Source: SKZT01 sp964478625 (GTDB lineage Bacteria; Desulfobacterota; Desulfobacteria; Desulfobacterales; SKZT01). Taken from it: a stretch of 64,000 nt of DNA. Position 1 is the stretch's first letter, and each line of letters opens with the position of its first letter. The notes below the pieces were generated by a model. The model ran no database searches. It saw nothing but the letters and a program-made list of their open reading frames with translations, and had not been told where the DNA came from. Shown piece after piece: positions 45,491 through 54,082 of the stretch. The DNA lies in assembly GCA_964478625.1 (NCBI GenBank), contig CAYZJH010000008.1, positions 31,146 to 95,145 of the forward strand, in the 5' to 3' direction. Position numbers and translations under genes: made by a program.

Positions 45491-47428
45491 TTAGAGAATA
45501 TTTGCCACAGTTCGCTGTTTTGGCATTCGGATGGTAAAATGGGAGCCCTGACCAGGGGAGGATTTCACAATAATTTCTCCGCCGTGCTGGCGGATGATTT
45601 TATTAGAGATAAAAAGACCCAATCCCGTCCCCATGTGCCCTTTTAAAGAAAAAAACAGGGTAAAAATTTTTTCGCGTGTATCCTCGTCCATGCCGATACC
45701 GTCGTCGCATACGTCAAAACGGATATGCTGGTCTTCCTCACACACACCAAAAGCAATTTGGTGGGTCTCTTTGGATTTGTCTTCAAGGCAGGCTTCCACT
45801 GCATTTTCTAAAATATTGATCAAAGCCGACCTGACAACCCCGGGATCAATTTCAAATTCTCCCACGGACCTGCTGAAATTTTTGACAAATTCAATAGGTT
45901 TTCCAGTTAATTTAGGTTCGATTATAAAAACCAGTTCTTTGGCAAAACTTAAAACATCCACCCTTTCCCATTTCAGCTCTCGTTCCTTGGCATAATAAAG
46001 AATATCCAGCACCATATTTCGGATACGTTCGACCATAAGCTTAACCACTTCCCAGCCTTCCATGACCTGCTTCTCGTTTTCTTTTGAAAATCCCGATTCC
46101 ACCAGGTACATACCACCGTCGAGACCGGTCAGCAGACCTTTAAGACCATGGGAGATGGAACTGATTAGGAATCCCAGTGAGGACAAGTGATCTTGCAACT
46201 GACGAATCTTGGTAATGTTTGTCGACATCTCCATTACCTGAGTAATTTCTCCAAACGAGTTCTGAAGAGCCGCAGTAGTGATGAGTACGTGAATTTTTTC
46301 ATTGGACCGTGATGTGACAATCATTTCGGATTGGTGAGATTTTCCATCCTTGAAAGTTTTCACAACAGGGCAATTCTCACAGGGTTCTTCACGGTGCTTG
46401 TAAACCTGATAACAACAAAAACCACCCCCGTCACCAAAGTCCTCCTGAAATCTTTTATTGACTGCTTTAAGCTTCAGAGATCTGTCCTGTACGGTGATAT
46501 AACAAGGAGCCTCATCAAAAAGTTGTTGATAGCGCTGCTCTGTTGTGCGCAGTTTATCCTGAAGTCTCTTAATTTCAGACATATCCGCTGAAATTTCAAG
46601 CACCAGGTCCAAGTCTCCATCACTATTTCTAATCGGAGCCGTATGCACCATAACCGGCAATACTGATCCATCGAGATATTCAATGTTTTGATGGCATCTT
46701 TGTCCTTTGCCGGTTTCAAAGGTTTTGGCTACCGGGCAGATTTCGAACAAGTCTGAGTCATGGCGGCAGGCCGGATAAATATTCCAACTGTCCATTCCCA
46801 CCTTGTCTCCAAGTCGTTTCCTGTACAGCTCGTTTGTTGCCACAACTTTTAAAAACCGGTTATGAACAGCAACAAAACATGGCATTTCATTAAAATATCT
46901 GATACCGCCGTCCAAATTTCCCGCAATATCCTGGAGTGCTGAGGATAGTCCTTCAACAGCCTGTCCTACTGCAGCCAGGCGTTCCACCTCCACCAATCGT
47001 TCGGATTTTTCCCTGACCAATGCCTCCAGGTTTTCGGTATATTCTTTTAAGCGGCGGCGCATGGTAATCTTTTCAAATGCGCGTTTCAGAGCAATTTCAA
47101 GGATTTCAGGGTCAATGGGTTTGGTAATAAAATCGGTGGCGCTCAACTTGAGGCTTTGGATGGCAGAGTCCATATCCCCATGTGCGGTGATCATGATGAC
47201 CTCGGTATCGGGGTATTCGCTCCTGATTTTTCTTAACAGTGTGAGGCCGTCCATCACAGGCATTTTGATGTCTGAAAGGACAACCGAGGGTCTTTCTTTG
47301 TTGATTATTTTGAGGGCTTGTGCTCCGTTTTCCGCCGTATAAACCTGGTATCCGCTATCGGAAAGCGAAATTCCAAGTATTTTACGGATACCTTCCTCAT
47401 CATCGACAAGTAATATCTTCTCTTCCAT
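45491..47428 (-). CDS. Soluble receiver-PAS-PAS-histidine kinase hybrid
   Basis: 645 residues. A receiver (phospho-Asp53, LSDIKMPVMDG) is followed by a remnant dimerisation helix at about 150-178 (EGLSSALQDIAGNLDGG, with the phospho-His lost). PAS 1 (about 183-283; Cys221, Cys231) and PAS 2 (about 305-405; Cys338, Cys339, Cys350, Cys353) precede a functional-looking helix with His427 (SISHGLKGLLTGLDGG). The HATPase ends GHMGTGLGLFISN. The receiver and first helix are close to those of the 392-residue hybrid downstream, so one probably arose from the other by duplication. No membrane segment is present. Confidence 0.88.
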   Translation of the reverse strand: MEEKILLVDDEEGIRKILGISLSDSGYQVYTAENGAQALKIINKERPSVVLSDIKMPVMDGLTLLRKIRSEYPDTEVIMITAHGDMDSAIQSLKLSATDFITKPIDPEILEIALKRAFEKITMRRRLKEYTENLEALVREKSERLVEVERLAAVGQAVEGLSSALQDIAGNLDGGIRYFNEMPCFVAVHNRFLKVVATNELYRKRLGDKVGMDSWNIYPACRHDSDLFEICPVAKTFETGKGQRCHQNIEYLDGSVLPVMVHTAPIRNSDGDLDLVLEISADMSEIKRLQDKLRTTEQRYQQLFDEAPCYITVQDRSLKLKAVNKRFQEDFGDGGGFCCYQVYKHREEPCENCPVVKTFKDGKSHQSEMIVTSRSNEKIHVLITTAALQNSFGEITQVMEMSTNITKIRQLQDHLSSLGFLISSISHGLKGLLTGLDGGMYLVESGFSKENEKQVMEGWEVVKLMVERIRNMVLDILYYAKERELKWERVDVLSFAKELVFIIEPKLTGKPIEFVKNFSRSVGEFEIDPGVVRSALINILENAVEACLEDKSKETHQIAFGVCEEDQHIRFDVCDDGIGMDEDTREKIFTLFFSLKGHMGTGLGLFISNKIIRQHGGEIIVKSSPGQGSHFTIRMPKQRTVANIL

Positions 47429-47507
47429 AGCGGTTGATAAAATTCTTCCAAATGTTTTTTATTCAGAAAGGAAGAAAAAGTGCAGGCGGATGTGGAGCGA
47501 GCAACTT

Positions 47508-47912
47508 TTACTTAATCAGCAGTTTTTTAATGGCTTTCAGCAGATCCTCATGATCTGGAGGTTTTTCCAGATATGCCTCAGGCTCTGAAATATGGTTTTC
47601 CAATTTCACATTCAGCATTTTCAGATAATGAAAAAAGATTTCCTTTTTCACCGCTGATAACATAACCACCGGTATTTTTTTCAGTTTCGGATCTGTTTTC
47701 AGTGTTCTGTACATCAGCACACCGCCTTCACCCGGCATCATAACATCCAGAACAATCAGGTCCGGATTGATTTCAATGGCTTTTTCAACTCCCTCTTTCC
47801 CGTTTTTGGTAACAACAGCCCTGTATCCGCTGGTTTCCAGGACAGTGGAGATATAGACCCGCATGTCCAGTTCATCATCAACAACAAGGATCTTTGATTT
47901 TTCTTTCTCCAT
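47508..47912 (-). CDS. Receiver-only response regulator
   Basis: 134 residues with the acidic pair DDE, phospho-Asp56 in LIVLDVMMPGEGG and the lysine in AYLEKPPDHEDLL. An insertion of about 12 residues (FFHYLKMLNVKLENHISEPE) before the last strand is unusual. In Desulfovibrio the hmc operon carries a receiver gene, rrf1. This one occupies a comparable place 27 bp after the UspA gene, so equivalence is possible but not shown. It may take phosphate from the kinases that follow. Confidence 0.88.
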   Translation of the reverse strand: MEKEKSKILVVDDELDMRVYISTVLETSGYRAVVTKNGKEGVEKAIEINPDLIVLDVMMPGEGGVLMYRTLKTDPKLKKIPVVMLSAVKKEIFFHYLKMLNVKLENHISEPEAYLEKPPDHEDLLKAIKKLLIK

Positions 47913-47939
47913 ATTATCTGCAACTTGCCGAATCAGATG

Positions 47940-48869
47940 TTATTCAATATTGAGGTCTGCATGGTCAGGGCGGTTAACACTGGCAACCGGACAATTGGAT
48001 CGTAAAACCACCTGTTCAACGGTGCTTCCCAGCAAAGCCTCTTCAGGATCGATCTCCCGGGTGTGGTGCGCCATAACGATCAGGTCTCCATTTTTTTCAC
48101 GAGCAAATTTCAGGATCTCCACATAGGGAATACCTTCCCAGACTTCAACCTCAAAGTTGTCATAACCTTCCATTTTGGAAATATACTTTTCATCAATCTT
48201 TTTTCTGGCTGCTTTGATTTTGTTCTCAATTTCATCCTGGGAATGAACTTTGCCAGAATGGATGGAACTCATGTCAAGGGCATGGAAAATCCATAGTTTG
48301 CTTCCGATATGCCGTGCCATTTGAAATGCGAATGTAAATGCAGAATCAGAGGCTTTTGAAAAATCGGTTCCGAAAATGATATTGGAAAAGTACCATAGGC
48401 ATGTAGTACACGGCCTTGCCACGATCAACACCGGGCACCTTGCGCTTTTGGCAACTTTTTGCATGGTGCTTCCCACGATCGAACGATACCTCATGGCTCC
48501 CTTGTCTTCCTCTCTGGAATGGGCCCCCATGACAATTAAATTAACGTCTTCCTTTCGCGCTTTCCGCAAAATTTCCGTATGAGGAACACCTGGAAGTGTT
48601 TCTACTATGGCAGTCTTGCATTCGGCCAGTTGTTTTGCGTATGTATTTTTGATCTCATCAATCACCCACGCTTCATAATCCGGTCCGACATGTTCCGTTT
48701 CACCGGTTCTTGTGTCCATGACAAAATGACCAAAACCTCGTGTGGGGAGCCCTAGGACATGATACACATAAAGATCCGAATTATATTTTTTAGCTAAATC
48801 AAATGCAACGTGGGCTGCGTTGTCGCAGGTGGGTGAAGCCGTTGTTGCAAACAAAATCTTCTTGAACAT
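47940..48869 (-). CDS. Tandem universal stress protein (two UspA domains)
   Basis: 309 residues from the second ATG of ATGATG (48869), five bases after AAGGAGG. Two Usp domains lie in tandem (about 1-155 and 160-295). Nucleotide-binding motifs are VMGAHSREEDKGAMRYRSIVGST in domain 1 and AHHTREIDPEEALLGST in domain 2. The second loop begins AHH rather than GxxG, so ATP binding there may be weaker. Its start is 2 bp after the stop of the 178-residue unknown gene. The position in the hmc array suggests a stress or energy-status sensor for this system. Confidence 0.9.
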   Translation of the reverse strand: MFKKILFATTASPTCDNAAHVAFDLAKKYNSDLYVYHVLGLPTRGFGHFVMDTRTGETEHVGPDYEAWVIDEIKNTYAKQLAECKTAIVETLPGVPHTEILRKARKEDVNLIVMGAHSREEDKGAMRYRSIVGSTMQKVAKSARCPVLIVARPCTTCLWYFSNIIFGTDFSKASDSAFTFAFQMARHIGSKLWIFHALDMSSIHSGKVHSQDEIENKIKAARKKIDEKYISKMEGYDNFEVEVWEGIPYVEILKFAREKNGDLIVMAHHTREIDPEEALLGSTVEQVVLRSNCPVASVNRPDHADLNIE

Positions 48870-48871
48870 CA

Positions 48872-49408
48872 TTACCTCCTTAACGGGCATCCGGTGAGGG
48901 TTCCGAGAAAACTAAGTTCCCATACAATTCCATCAATAAATTCAAAGAAAGTAAATACGGTCTCAAATTCGAAAATGTCAACTTTGTCTCCCATAACCAC
49001 ATGCTTTAATTTTCCTAGTTTTAAAGGCATATCCAGAAGGCTGTCCATTCCGATATCTTTTAAATCGATTTTCTTATTTTCTTTTACCCCGTGAAGTGTA
49101 ATATAAATTTCCAGACGAGGTTTTCCTGGAAAACCGATCATCTCTATTGTTTTATCCAGTTCCAGATAATCCATATCCGGATAGATACAATTTTTTTCTC
49201 CACATGAACCATAATGCTTGAGATATGTTGGTAAAAATGGGTTCAAGCGGGCCAACAGCGGATACTTTTTGATCATTTCAAAAAAGGTTCTTAATACCAC
49301 TCCTTCGGTGAATTCGAGCTTGTATCCCAGATACTCAAGGGGATCATCATCCAGATTCTTCCGATTTTCCAGAACCGATCCGTCTGAACGGAGTGTTACA
49401 ATATTCAT
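48872..49408 (-). CDS. Unknown protein of the hmc array
   Basis: 178 residues without signal peptide or membrane helix. Notable features are a CGEKNCIYPDMDYLE segment (CxxxxC) near 69-84 and a beta-rich second half. It lies 25 bp after hmcF and 2 bp before the UspA gene, so it is probably in the operon. I do not recognise the family. Its place suggests a cytoplasmic accessory or regulator of the Hmc complex. Confidence 0.75.
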   Translation of the reverse strand: MNIVTLRSDGSVLENRKNLDDDPLEYLGYKLEFTEGVVLRTFFEMIKKYPLLARLNPFLPTYLKHYGSCGEKNCIYPDMDYLELDKTIEMIGFPGKPRLEIYITLHGVKENKKIDLKDIGMDSLLDMPLKLGKLKHVVMGDKVDIFEFETVFTFFEFIDGIVWELSFLGTLTGCPLRR

Positions 49409-49433
49409 GATGCCTCAACCCTCTTTGCTTTGA

Positions 49434-50819
49434 TTACTCCTCTGGGGGTTTAAGATGCTCCGGTACCTCAACCATTTTAATTAATAACGGTTTTAAAAAA
49501 CTCCAACGGATACCGATTTTAAAGATCTCCTCCATATCACGGATGGCATCCCAGCAATTATGGCAGGGTGCGATCACCAGTTTGGCTTCAGTGGCAAGAA
49601 TTTGATCTCTTTTTATCTTCAAACCAATGTTTCTTTGTTCGCGGTACCTTCCAAGACCGTTGAAACCGCCGCCGCCTCCGCAACAGAAATTATACTCACG
49701 GCACGGGTTCATTTCTCGAAAGTCTTCTGCGATGTAACTCATGATTTCACGGGCACAATCGGCAAGCCCGGCATTTCTGATATAGTTACATGAATCCTGA
49801 TAGGTCACCGGTTCCTTGATTTTTTTGGACGGGTCAATTTTCAGTTTCCCGGTTCGCAGGGCTTCGGCAACCCATTCCACATAATGAAAACTCGGTACAG
49901 GGGTTTTACCGTCTTTCAGGCCTGCCCAATAGGGACCTTCAATAACTGTAGCCCGATAAGCATGCCCGCACTCGGTAACCACCATTCTTTTAGGTTTTAG
50001 CCTTCTCATGGCATCATATACCGTGTTGACTTGAATCTTGCAAGCTTCCCAATCGCCTGCAAACATCGCCAGACTGGTTTCTTCCCAACCTTCGCTGGGT
50101 ACTGTCCAGTTTTCTCCCGCGATATGAAACAAGATGGCGGCTTCGGCAAGATCCTCAGGGTAATGTTTGGGCTCGCGAGCATTGACCGTATACATAATAT
50201 CCGCATTTTCAACATCAATAGGGATTTTTAAACCAGGCCATTCCTCTTCATATTCCTCTGCCATCCACTCACAGGTCTCAACCCAGTCTTCTGTGGTAAC
50301 ATCCATTTGTGCATGGAAAATACGATGCATGCCGGAACCGATTTTCAACTCCCATGGAACAAAACCTTGGGAAAAACATAATCCCCGGAGATATCCGAAC
50401 ATAACCCCCATATCAATTCCAAAAGGACAGAAACTCCCGCACCGGTTACAGCAGGTACACTTTGACCACGCAACATCCATGCACATTTGCATGAAAGCAT
50501 TGTCCACATCCCCTTTTCGGCGTACAATTTCTCCAAGTGTCGATTGTATTTTATATGATGGGACCTGTTTTGGATCTTTATTATTGGCAAGATACAAAAA
50601 GCAACTGTCTGCACAAAGGCCGCAATGGGCGCATATTTCCAACCATGTTTTGGTTCTGGATTTCAAGGTTTTCTTTAACGTTGCAGCAAGAGCCTTGGTG
50701 TCGACTTCCAGATAATTCATTTCCTGATAATACTGTTTGCCGCTTTTGTCTGAAAGAAGTGCGTTAAGCATTTCTTTTGTTTTACACGGTATTTTATTGC
50801 AAAGAATCCCTTCAGGCAT
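49434..50819 (-). CDS. hmcF: Hmc complex Fe-S subunit HmcF (HdrD-like)
   Basis: 461 residues, the length known for HmcF. Two [4Fe-4S] ferredoxin motifs (Cys63/66/69/73 and Cys121/124/127/131) are followed by two CCG-type domains, the second with NFCCGGGGGFNG and APCHNCWD. The family includes heterodisulfide-reductase subunit D, DsrK and TmcB. In the Hmc complex it is the cytoplasmic Fe-S subunit that exchanges electrons with internal partners. It is the last structural hmc gene. Confidence 0.92.
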   Translation of the reverse strand: MPEGILCNKIPCKTKEMLNALLSDKSGKQYYQEMNYLEVDTKALAATLKKTLKSRTKTWLEICAHCGLCADSCFLYLANNKDPKQVPSYKIQSTLGEIVRRKGDVDNAFMQMCMDVAWSKCTCCNRCGSFCPFGIDMGVMFGYLRGLCFSQGFVPWELKIGSGMHRIFHAQMDVTTEDWVETCEWMAEEYEEEWPGLKIPIDVENADIMYTVNAREPKHYPEDLAEAAILFHIAGENWTVPSEGWEETSLAMFAGDWEACKIQVNTVYDAMRRLKPKRMVVTECGHAYRATVIEGPYWAGLKDGKTPVPSFHYVEWVAEALRTGKLKIDPSKKIKEPVTYQDSCNYIRNAGLADCAREIMSYIAEDFREMNPCREYNFCCGGGGGFNGLGRYREQRNIGLKIKRDQILATEAKLVIAPCHNCWDAIRDMEEIFKIGIRWSFLKPLLIKMVEVPEHLKPPEE

Positions 50820-50881
50820 TTTTTTCGATTCCTATTATTCGGGTTTAAAAATTATTCTTTTTGATTTTCTCATTCATTGGG

Positions 50882-51559
50882 TTACCACGCGAAGCCTTTG
50901 TTTTTCATTCCACCCCGCTTGATGCCAAAATCCATTCCCAACTGCATTCTTGACATGAAAAACAGGACAAAATGGCTCAGCTTGGTAAAAGGGATCGCTA
51001 TCAGCATGATCTCGCCTGATAAAATATGTAAAATAAGCCAGAATTGATAATCACCCATGTGGTGATATGCCATAAAGCCCGTTACAAAAGGTGCCATGGC
51101 AATGGCCCAGATCAGAATATCGTAGGCGGTGGTCAAGTTTCTGACCTCTGGATAGGCAATTCGTCTCAGCAGCAGAATCAATCCGGAAACAATTACCACA
51201 ATGGTCATCAGATCTCCGGTTCTTTCAGATAGGGTCGGAAAACTGAATCCCCATCTTTCTTCCAGCAAAATATTGTGCGCTTTTAAAAATATGGGGGTAA
51301 AAATAAGCCCGATATGAAAGGCAAATACCAGAATGGTCATGCCTTTGTAAAACCTCCAACTTCGGGTGCCGAAAGGCACAAGCCAAAAAAATATGGATCT
51401 CAGTGCTCCTTTGATGCCATATTTGAGATGGGGTCTGTAGGCCACTCGATCAAGCTGCCAGTCCAACCCCCTGACATAGAGGATAATTCGAACAGTGATT
51501 CCTACAAAAAATACGGTAAAAGCCACCCACGCCAGCGGGCCGGTGACAAATTGGTACAT
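50882..51559 (-). CDS. hmcE: Hmc complex cytochrome b-like subunit HmcE
   Basis: 225 residues with about five transmembrane helices and several membrane histidines (e.g. FHIGLIF, YHHMGDYQFWLILHILSG), as in NarI-type di-haem b subunits. The length matches HmcE. It would carry electrons across the membrane to HmcF and touch the quinone pool. The gene lies 62 bp upstream of hmcF, and the small hmcD gene is 92 bp before it. Confidence 0.92.
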   Translation of the reverse strand: MYQFVTGPLAWVAFTVFFVGITVRIILYVRGLDWQLDRVAYRPHLKYGIKGALRSIFFWLVPFGTRSWRFYKGMTILVFAFHIGLIFTPIFLKAHNILLEERWGFSFPTLSERTGDLMTIVVIVSGLILLLRRIAYPEVRNLTTAYDILIWAIAMAPFVTGFMAYHHMGDYQFWLILHILSGEIMLIAIPFTKLSHFVLFFMSRMQLGMDFGIKRGGMKNKGFAW

Positions 51560-51651
51560 GAGTCTTCTCCTCGTTCCAATCCGTTTGGTGGTTAAAAAAT
51601 TATTGCCAGTCTAATTCAAGCGATTTCTTCGTGGCATCCGAAAGAAAAGGC

Positions 51652-51777
51652 CTATTCTTCATCCCCTCCTGTAAGAAAATTCCAGAAAGCGGTCATTCCG
51701 ATCAGGATTGCTACGATCAGCAGGTAAATAATTCCTTTTGTATGACTGAAAAAGTCATGAAGTGTATGTATTTCCAT
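51652..51777 (-). CDS. hmcD: Hmc complex small membrane subunit HmcD
   Basis: 41-residue gene, easily missed. It starts MEIHTLHDFF, has one transmembrane helix (about 16-36, GIIYLLIVAILIGMTAFW) and an acidic GGDEE end. A GGAGAAACCC site precedes the ATG. Position between hmcC and hmcE and single-helix structure match HmcD of the Hmc operon (about 47 residues). Role: assembly or stability of the complex. Confidence 0.85.
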   Translation of the reverse strand: MEIHTLHDFFSHTKGIIYLLIVAILIGMTAFWNFLTGGDEE

Positions 51778-51793
51778 GGGTTTCTCCATTTGA

Positions 51794-52963
51794 TCAGTGC
51801 TGAGGATAATCAGGGTCTTCATATAAAATAGGCATCCGGGTCACAATAAACCGAAAAACCAGAATACCAATGGTCACCAGAAATATGGAAATCACAATTT
51901 CCGCTATGTGAGGAAAATACCGTTCACTGGAAGGCAAATGATAGTTGAATGCAATCCAGGAGACATTCAAACGGTTGATCACAATTCCCAGAACAGTCCA
52001 GGCAGCAGTCCATTTAATTAAACTGATATTTTTTTCTCTAACGCCGATGGCGTAAAGGAAACATGGAAGGGCAACAAATCCAAGCAACTCAACAAGATAC
52101 CATGCACCGTATCCTGTGGCCAGAAGGCTCCAATTATTATCAGCGGCAATACCGATGACTTTAATGAAAAAATATCCGGCCAACACCAATGATGCGGCTT
52201 TACCGAAGCCTAATGTAATATTTTCTTTTTCCCTCATATGGGTTTCATCCATCTTGTCCTTGAAATATTTATAGGACATGCTGCTTTCGCATATAACCAT
52301 GGATAGGCCTGCGATTACACTGGATACAAAGAAATATAAAGGGATATAAGGTGAATACCATAGCGGATGAAGTTTGGAAGGTGCGATTAAAAAAAGGGCT
52401 CCTAACGAGGATTGATGCAGTGTGGATAAAATGACGCCGAATATCGTTAATACCAGGGTTAGTTTTACAGCCCAGTTTCTAGCACGTTCAAGACCAAGCC
52501 ATTCCAGTGCGGCTGGTGAGAATTCCAAAAACAACACCGTTAGGTACAGCGCAACACAGGCGGCCACTTCAAAAAGCAACGAAGTAGTCCCCTGTTGCAT
52601 GATAAAAGGATATGGAAGTCTCCATGGACGACCGACATCGTAGTGCAATGCCAGAACGACCAAAGCGTAACCCAGAAATCCCGTAAGAACCGCCGGTCGA
52701 ACAGCCGAGTGAAATTTTTTCATTCCGAAAATGTAAACGGCTGCGGAGGTCACATATCCGCCGGCTGCAAGTGCTACACCGACCATGAGGTCAAATCCGA
52801 TCCAAATTCCCCACGGATTATGATCATCCAGATTGGTAACGGAGGACAGACCGCCGGTAAACCGCAATACGGTCACCACAAGACCAAGGGCAAGAATGAT
52901 TCCGGCGATAACATTAAATGCCGAATATCTTGGGCTGGCTGCATGTGCTGTTGATTCTGACAT
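51794..52963 (-). CDS. hmcC: Hmc complex NrfD-like integral membrane subunit HmcC
   Basis: 389 residues, the same length as known HmcC, with about ten transmembrane helices. It is of the NrfD/PsrC family that interacts with menaquinone. The start overlaps the hmcB stop (the two genes share base 52963), implying translational coupling. Within the complex it links the periplasmic HmcA/HmcB to the membrane. No cofactor motif is expected in this family. Confidence 0.93.
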   Translation of the reverse strand: MSESTAHAASPRYSAFNVIAGIILALGLVVTVLRFTGGLSSVTNLDDHNPWGIWIGFDLMVGVALAAGGYVTSAAVYIFGMKKFHSAVRPAVLTGFLGYALVVLALHYDVGRPWRLPYPFIMQQGTTSLLFEVAACVALYLTVLFLEFSPAALEWLGLERARNWAVKLTLVLTIFGVILSTLHQSSLGALFLIAPSKLHPLWYSPYIPLYFFVSSVIAGLSMVICESSMSYKYFKDKMDETHMREKENITLGFGKAASLVLAGYFFIKVIGIAADNNWSLLATGYGAWYLVELLGFVALPCFLYAIGVREKNISLIKWTAAWTVLGIVINRLNVSWIAFNYHLPSSERYFPHIAEIVISIFLVTIGILVFRFIVTRMPILYEDPDYPQH

Positions 52964-54033
52964 TATGAGGGCTCCTTATCATCAGGTTCTTTCTTTGCGG
53001 CTTCTTCCAAAGCCTTCTTTAAGGCCGTGTCAATTGCTGCCTTTTTATCACTTTCCGCTTTTTCCATGGCTTGTGCAAGTTTTGCTTCTGCCTCAATATT
53101 TGCTTTTTCCAGGGCTTCGGCAACGGCTCTTTCTTTTTCTTCCTTGACGATTTTTTCCTTACGCTTATTGATGGCATAAACACCGGTAAGCAATACCGGC
53201 CATAACCCCACAACCATCGGCACGACAGATAGGGCACCATGTGTTAGATCTGGCGCGGGAGTTGTTCCCAGATCTTCGCGCATTCCTATTTTTTCAAATT
53301 CAACACCTGATAGATACAACCAATTGGTGCCGCCCATCTCCTTTTCACCGTAGATATGATCTACATACCGTTTGGGGTGCTTTTGAATCCTGTTGCGGGC
53401 TTCCCGAAGAAGCTCATCTCGTTTACCAAATGAAAGCGCCTCTACAGGGCAGCTTTCTACGCATCCCGGTAATAGCCCCTGGGTAATTCTTGGATAACAA
53501 AGGGTACACTTTTGGACCCTGGGGGTAAGGGGCTGATCATATTCGTAGGTGGGAATTTCAAAAGGGCATGCAATCATGCAATACCGGCAACCGACGCATA
53601 CGGATTCATCATAAGTTACGGCCCCAGTAGGGGTTTTGGAAAAGGCTGCAACAAAGCAGGCTGATGCGCATGCAGGTTCCAGGCAATGGTTGCACTGGAT
53701 TTTTCGAAAGACCGGTTCTTTTCCGCTCTCTCCCGTATCATACTTGTTCATCACCATATATACGCCGGCTCGGGTACGACGTTTTTTTTCCAAAACCGTT
53801 AAATCATCAAAAGGCTGATCCGGTTCAGGAAGCTCGTTAACTTTCTGGCAGCCCTCTTCACACTTTCGACATCCGATGCAACGGGTGGAATCGAACAGAA
53901 CTCCCATGCTGTCGGGATAACCTTCAAAGCGTTTGGTCGCAGCTGCATGGGCTTTTTTGCCCATGACAACACCGGCTCCCGTAGTACCCGCAGCTGTGAG
54001 CCAGCCTAGAAACTGTCTTCGTGATATGGACAT
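52963..54033 (-). CDS. hmcB: Hmc complex ferredoxin-like subunit HmcB
   Basis: 356 residues. A twin-arginine signal SRRQFLGWL sends it folded to the periplasm. Four [4Fe-4S] cluster motifs follow: CIGCRKCEEGC, CNHCLEPACASAC, CVGCRYCMIAC and CTLCYPRITQGLLPGCVESC. A C-terminal transmembrane helix (about 265-282) is followed by a charged alanine/lysine/glutamate coiled coil of about 65 residues. That tail is odd for a ferredoxin-like subunit and probably lies on the cytoplasmic side. It transfers electrons from HmcA to HmcC/E. Confidence 0.93.
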   Translation of the reverse strand: MSISRRQFLGWLTAAGTTGAGVVMGKKAHAAATKRFEGYPDSMGVLFDSTRCIGCRKCEEGCQKVNELPEPDQPFDDLTVLEKKRRTRAGVYMVMNKYDTGESGKEPVFRKIQCNHCLEPACASACFVAAFSKTPTGAVTYDESVCVGCRYCMIACPFEIPTYEYDQPLTPRVQKCTLCYPRITQGLLPGCVESCPVEALSFGKRDELLREARNRIQKHPKRYVDHIYGEKEMGGTNWLYLSGVEFEKIGMREDLGTTPAPDLTHGALSVVPMVVGLWPVLLTGVYAINKRKEKIVKEEKERAVAEALEKANIEAEAKLAQAMEKAESDKKAAIDTALKKALEEAAKKEPDDKEPS

Positions 54034-54082
54034 ATGTTTACCTCAACACTTATCTGAGTTTACTGAAAATATTTTCACCAAC

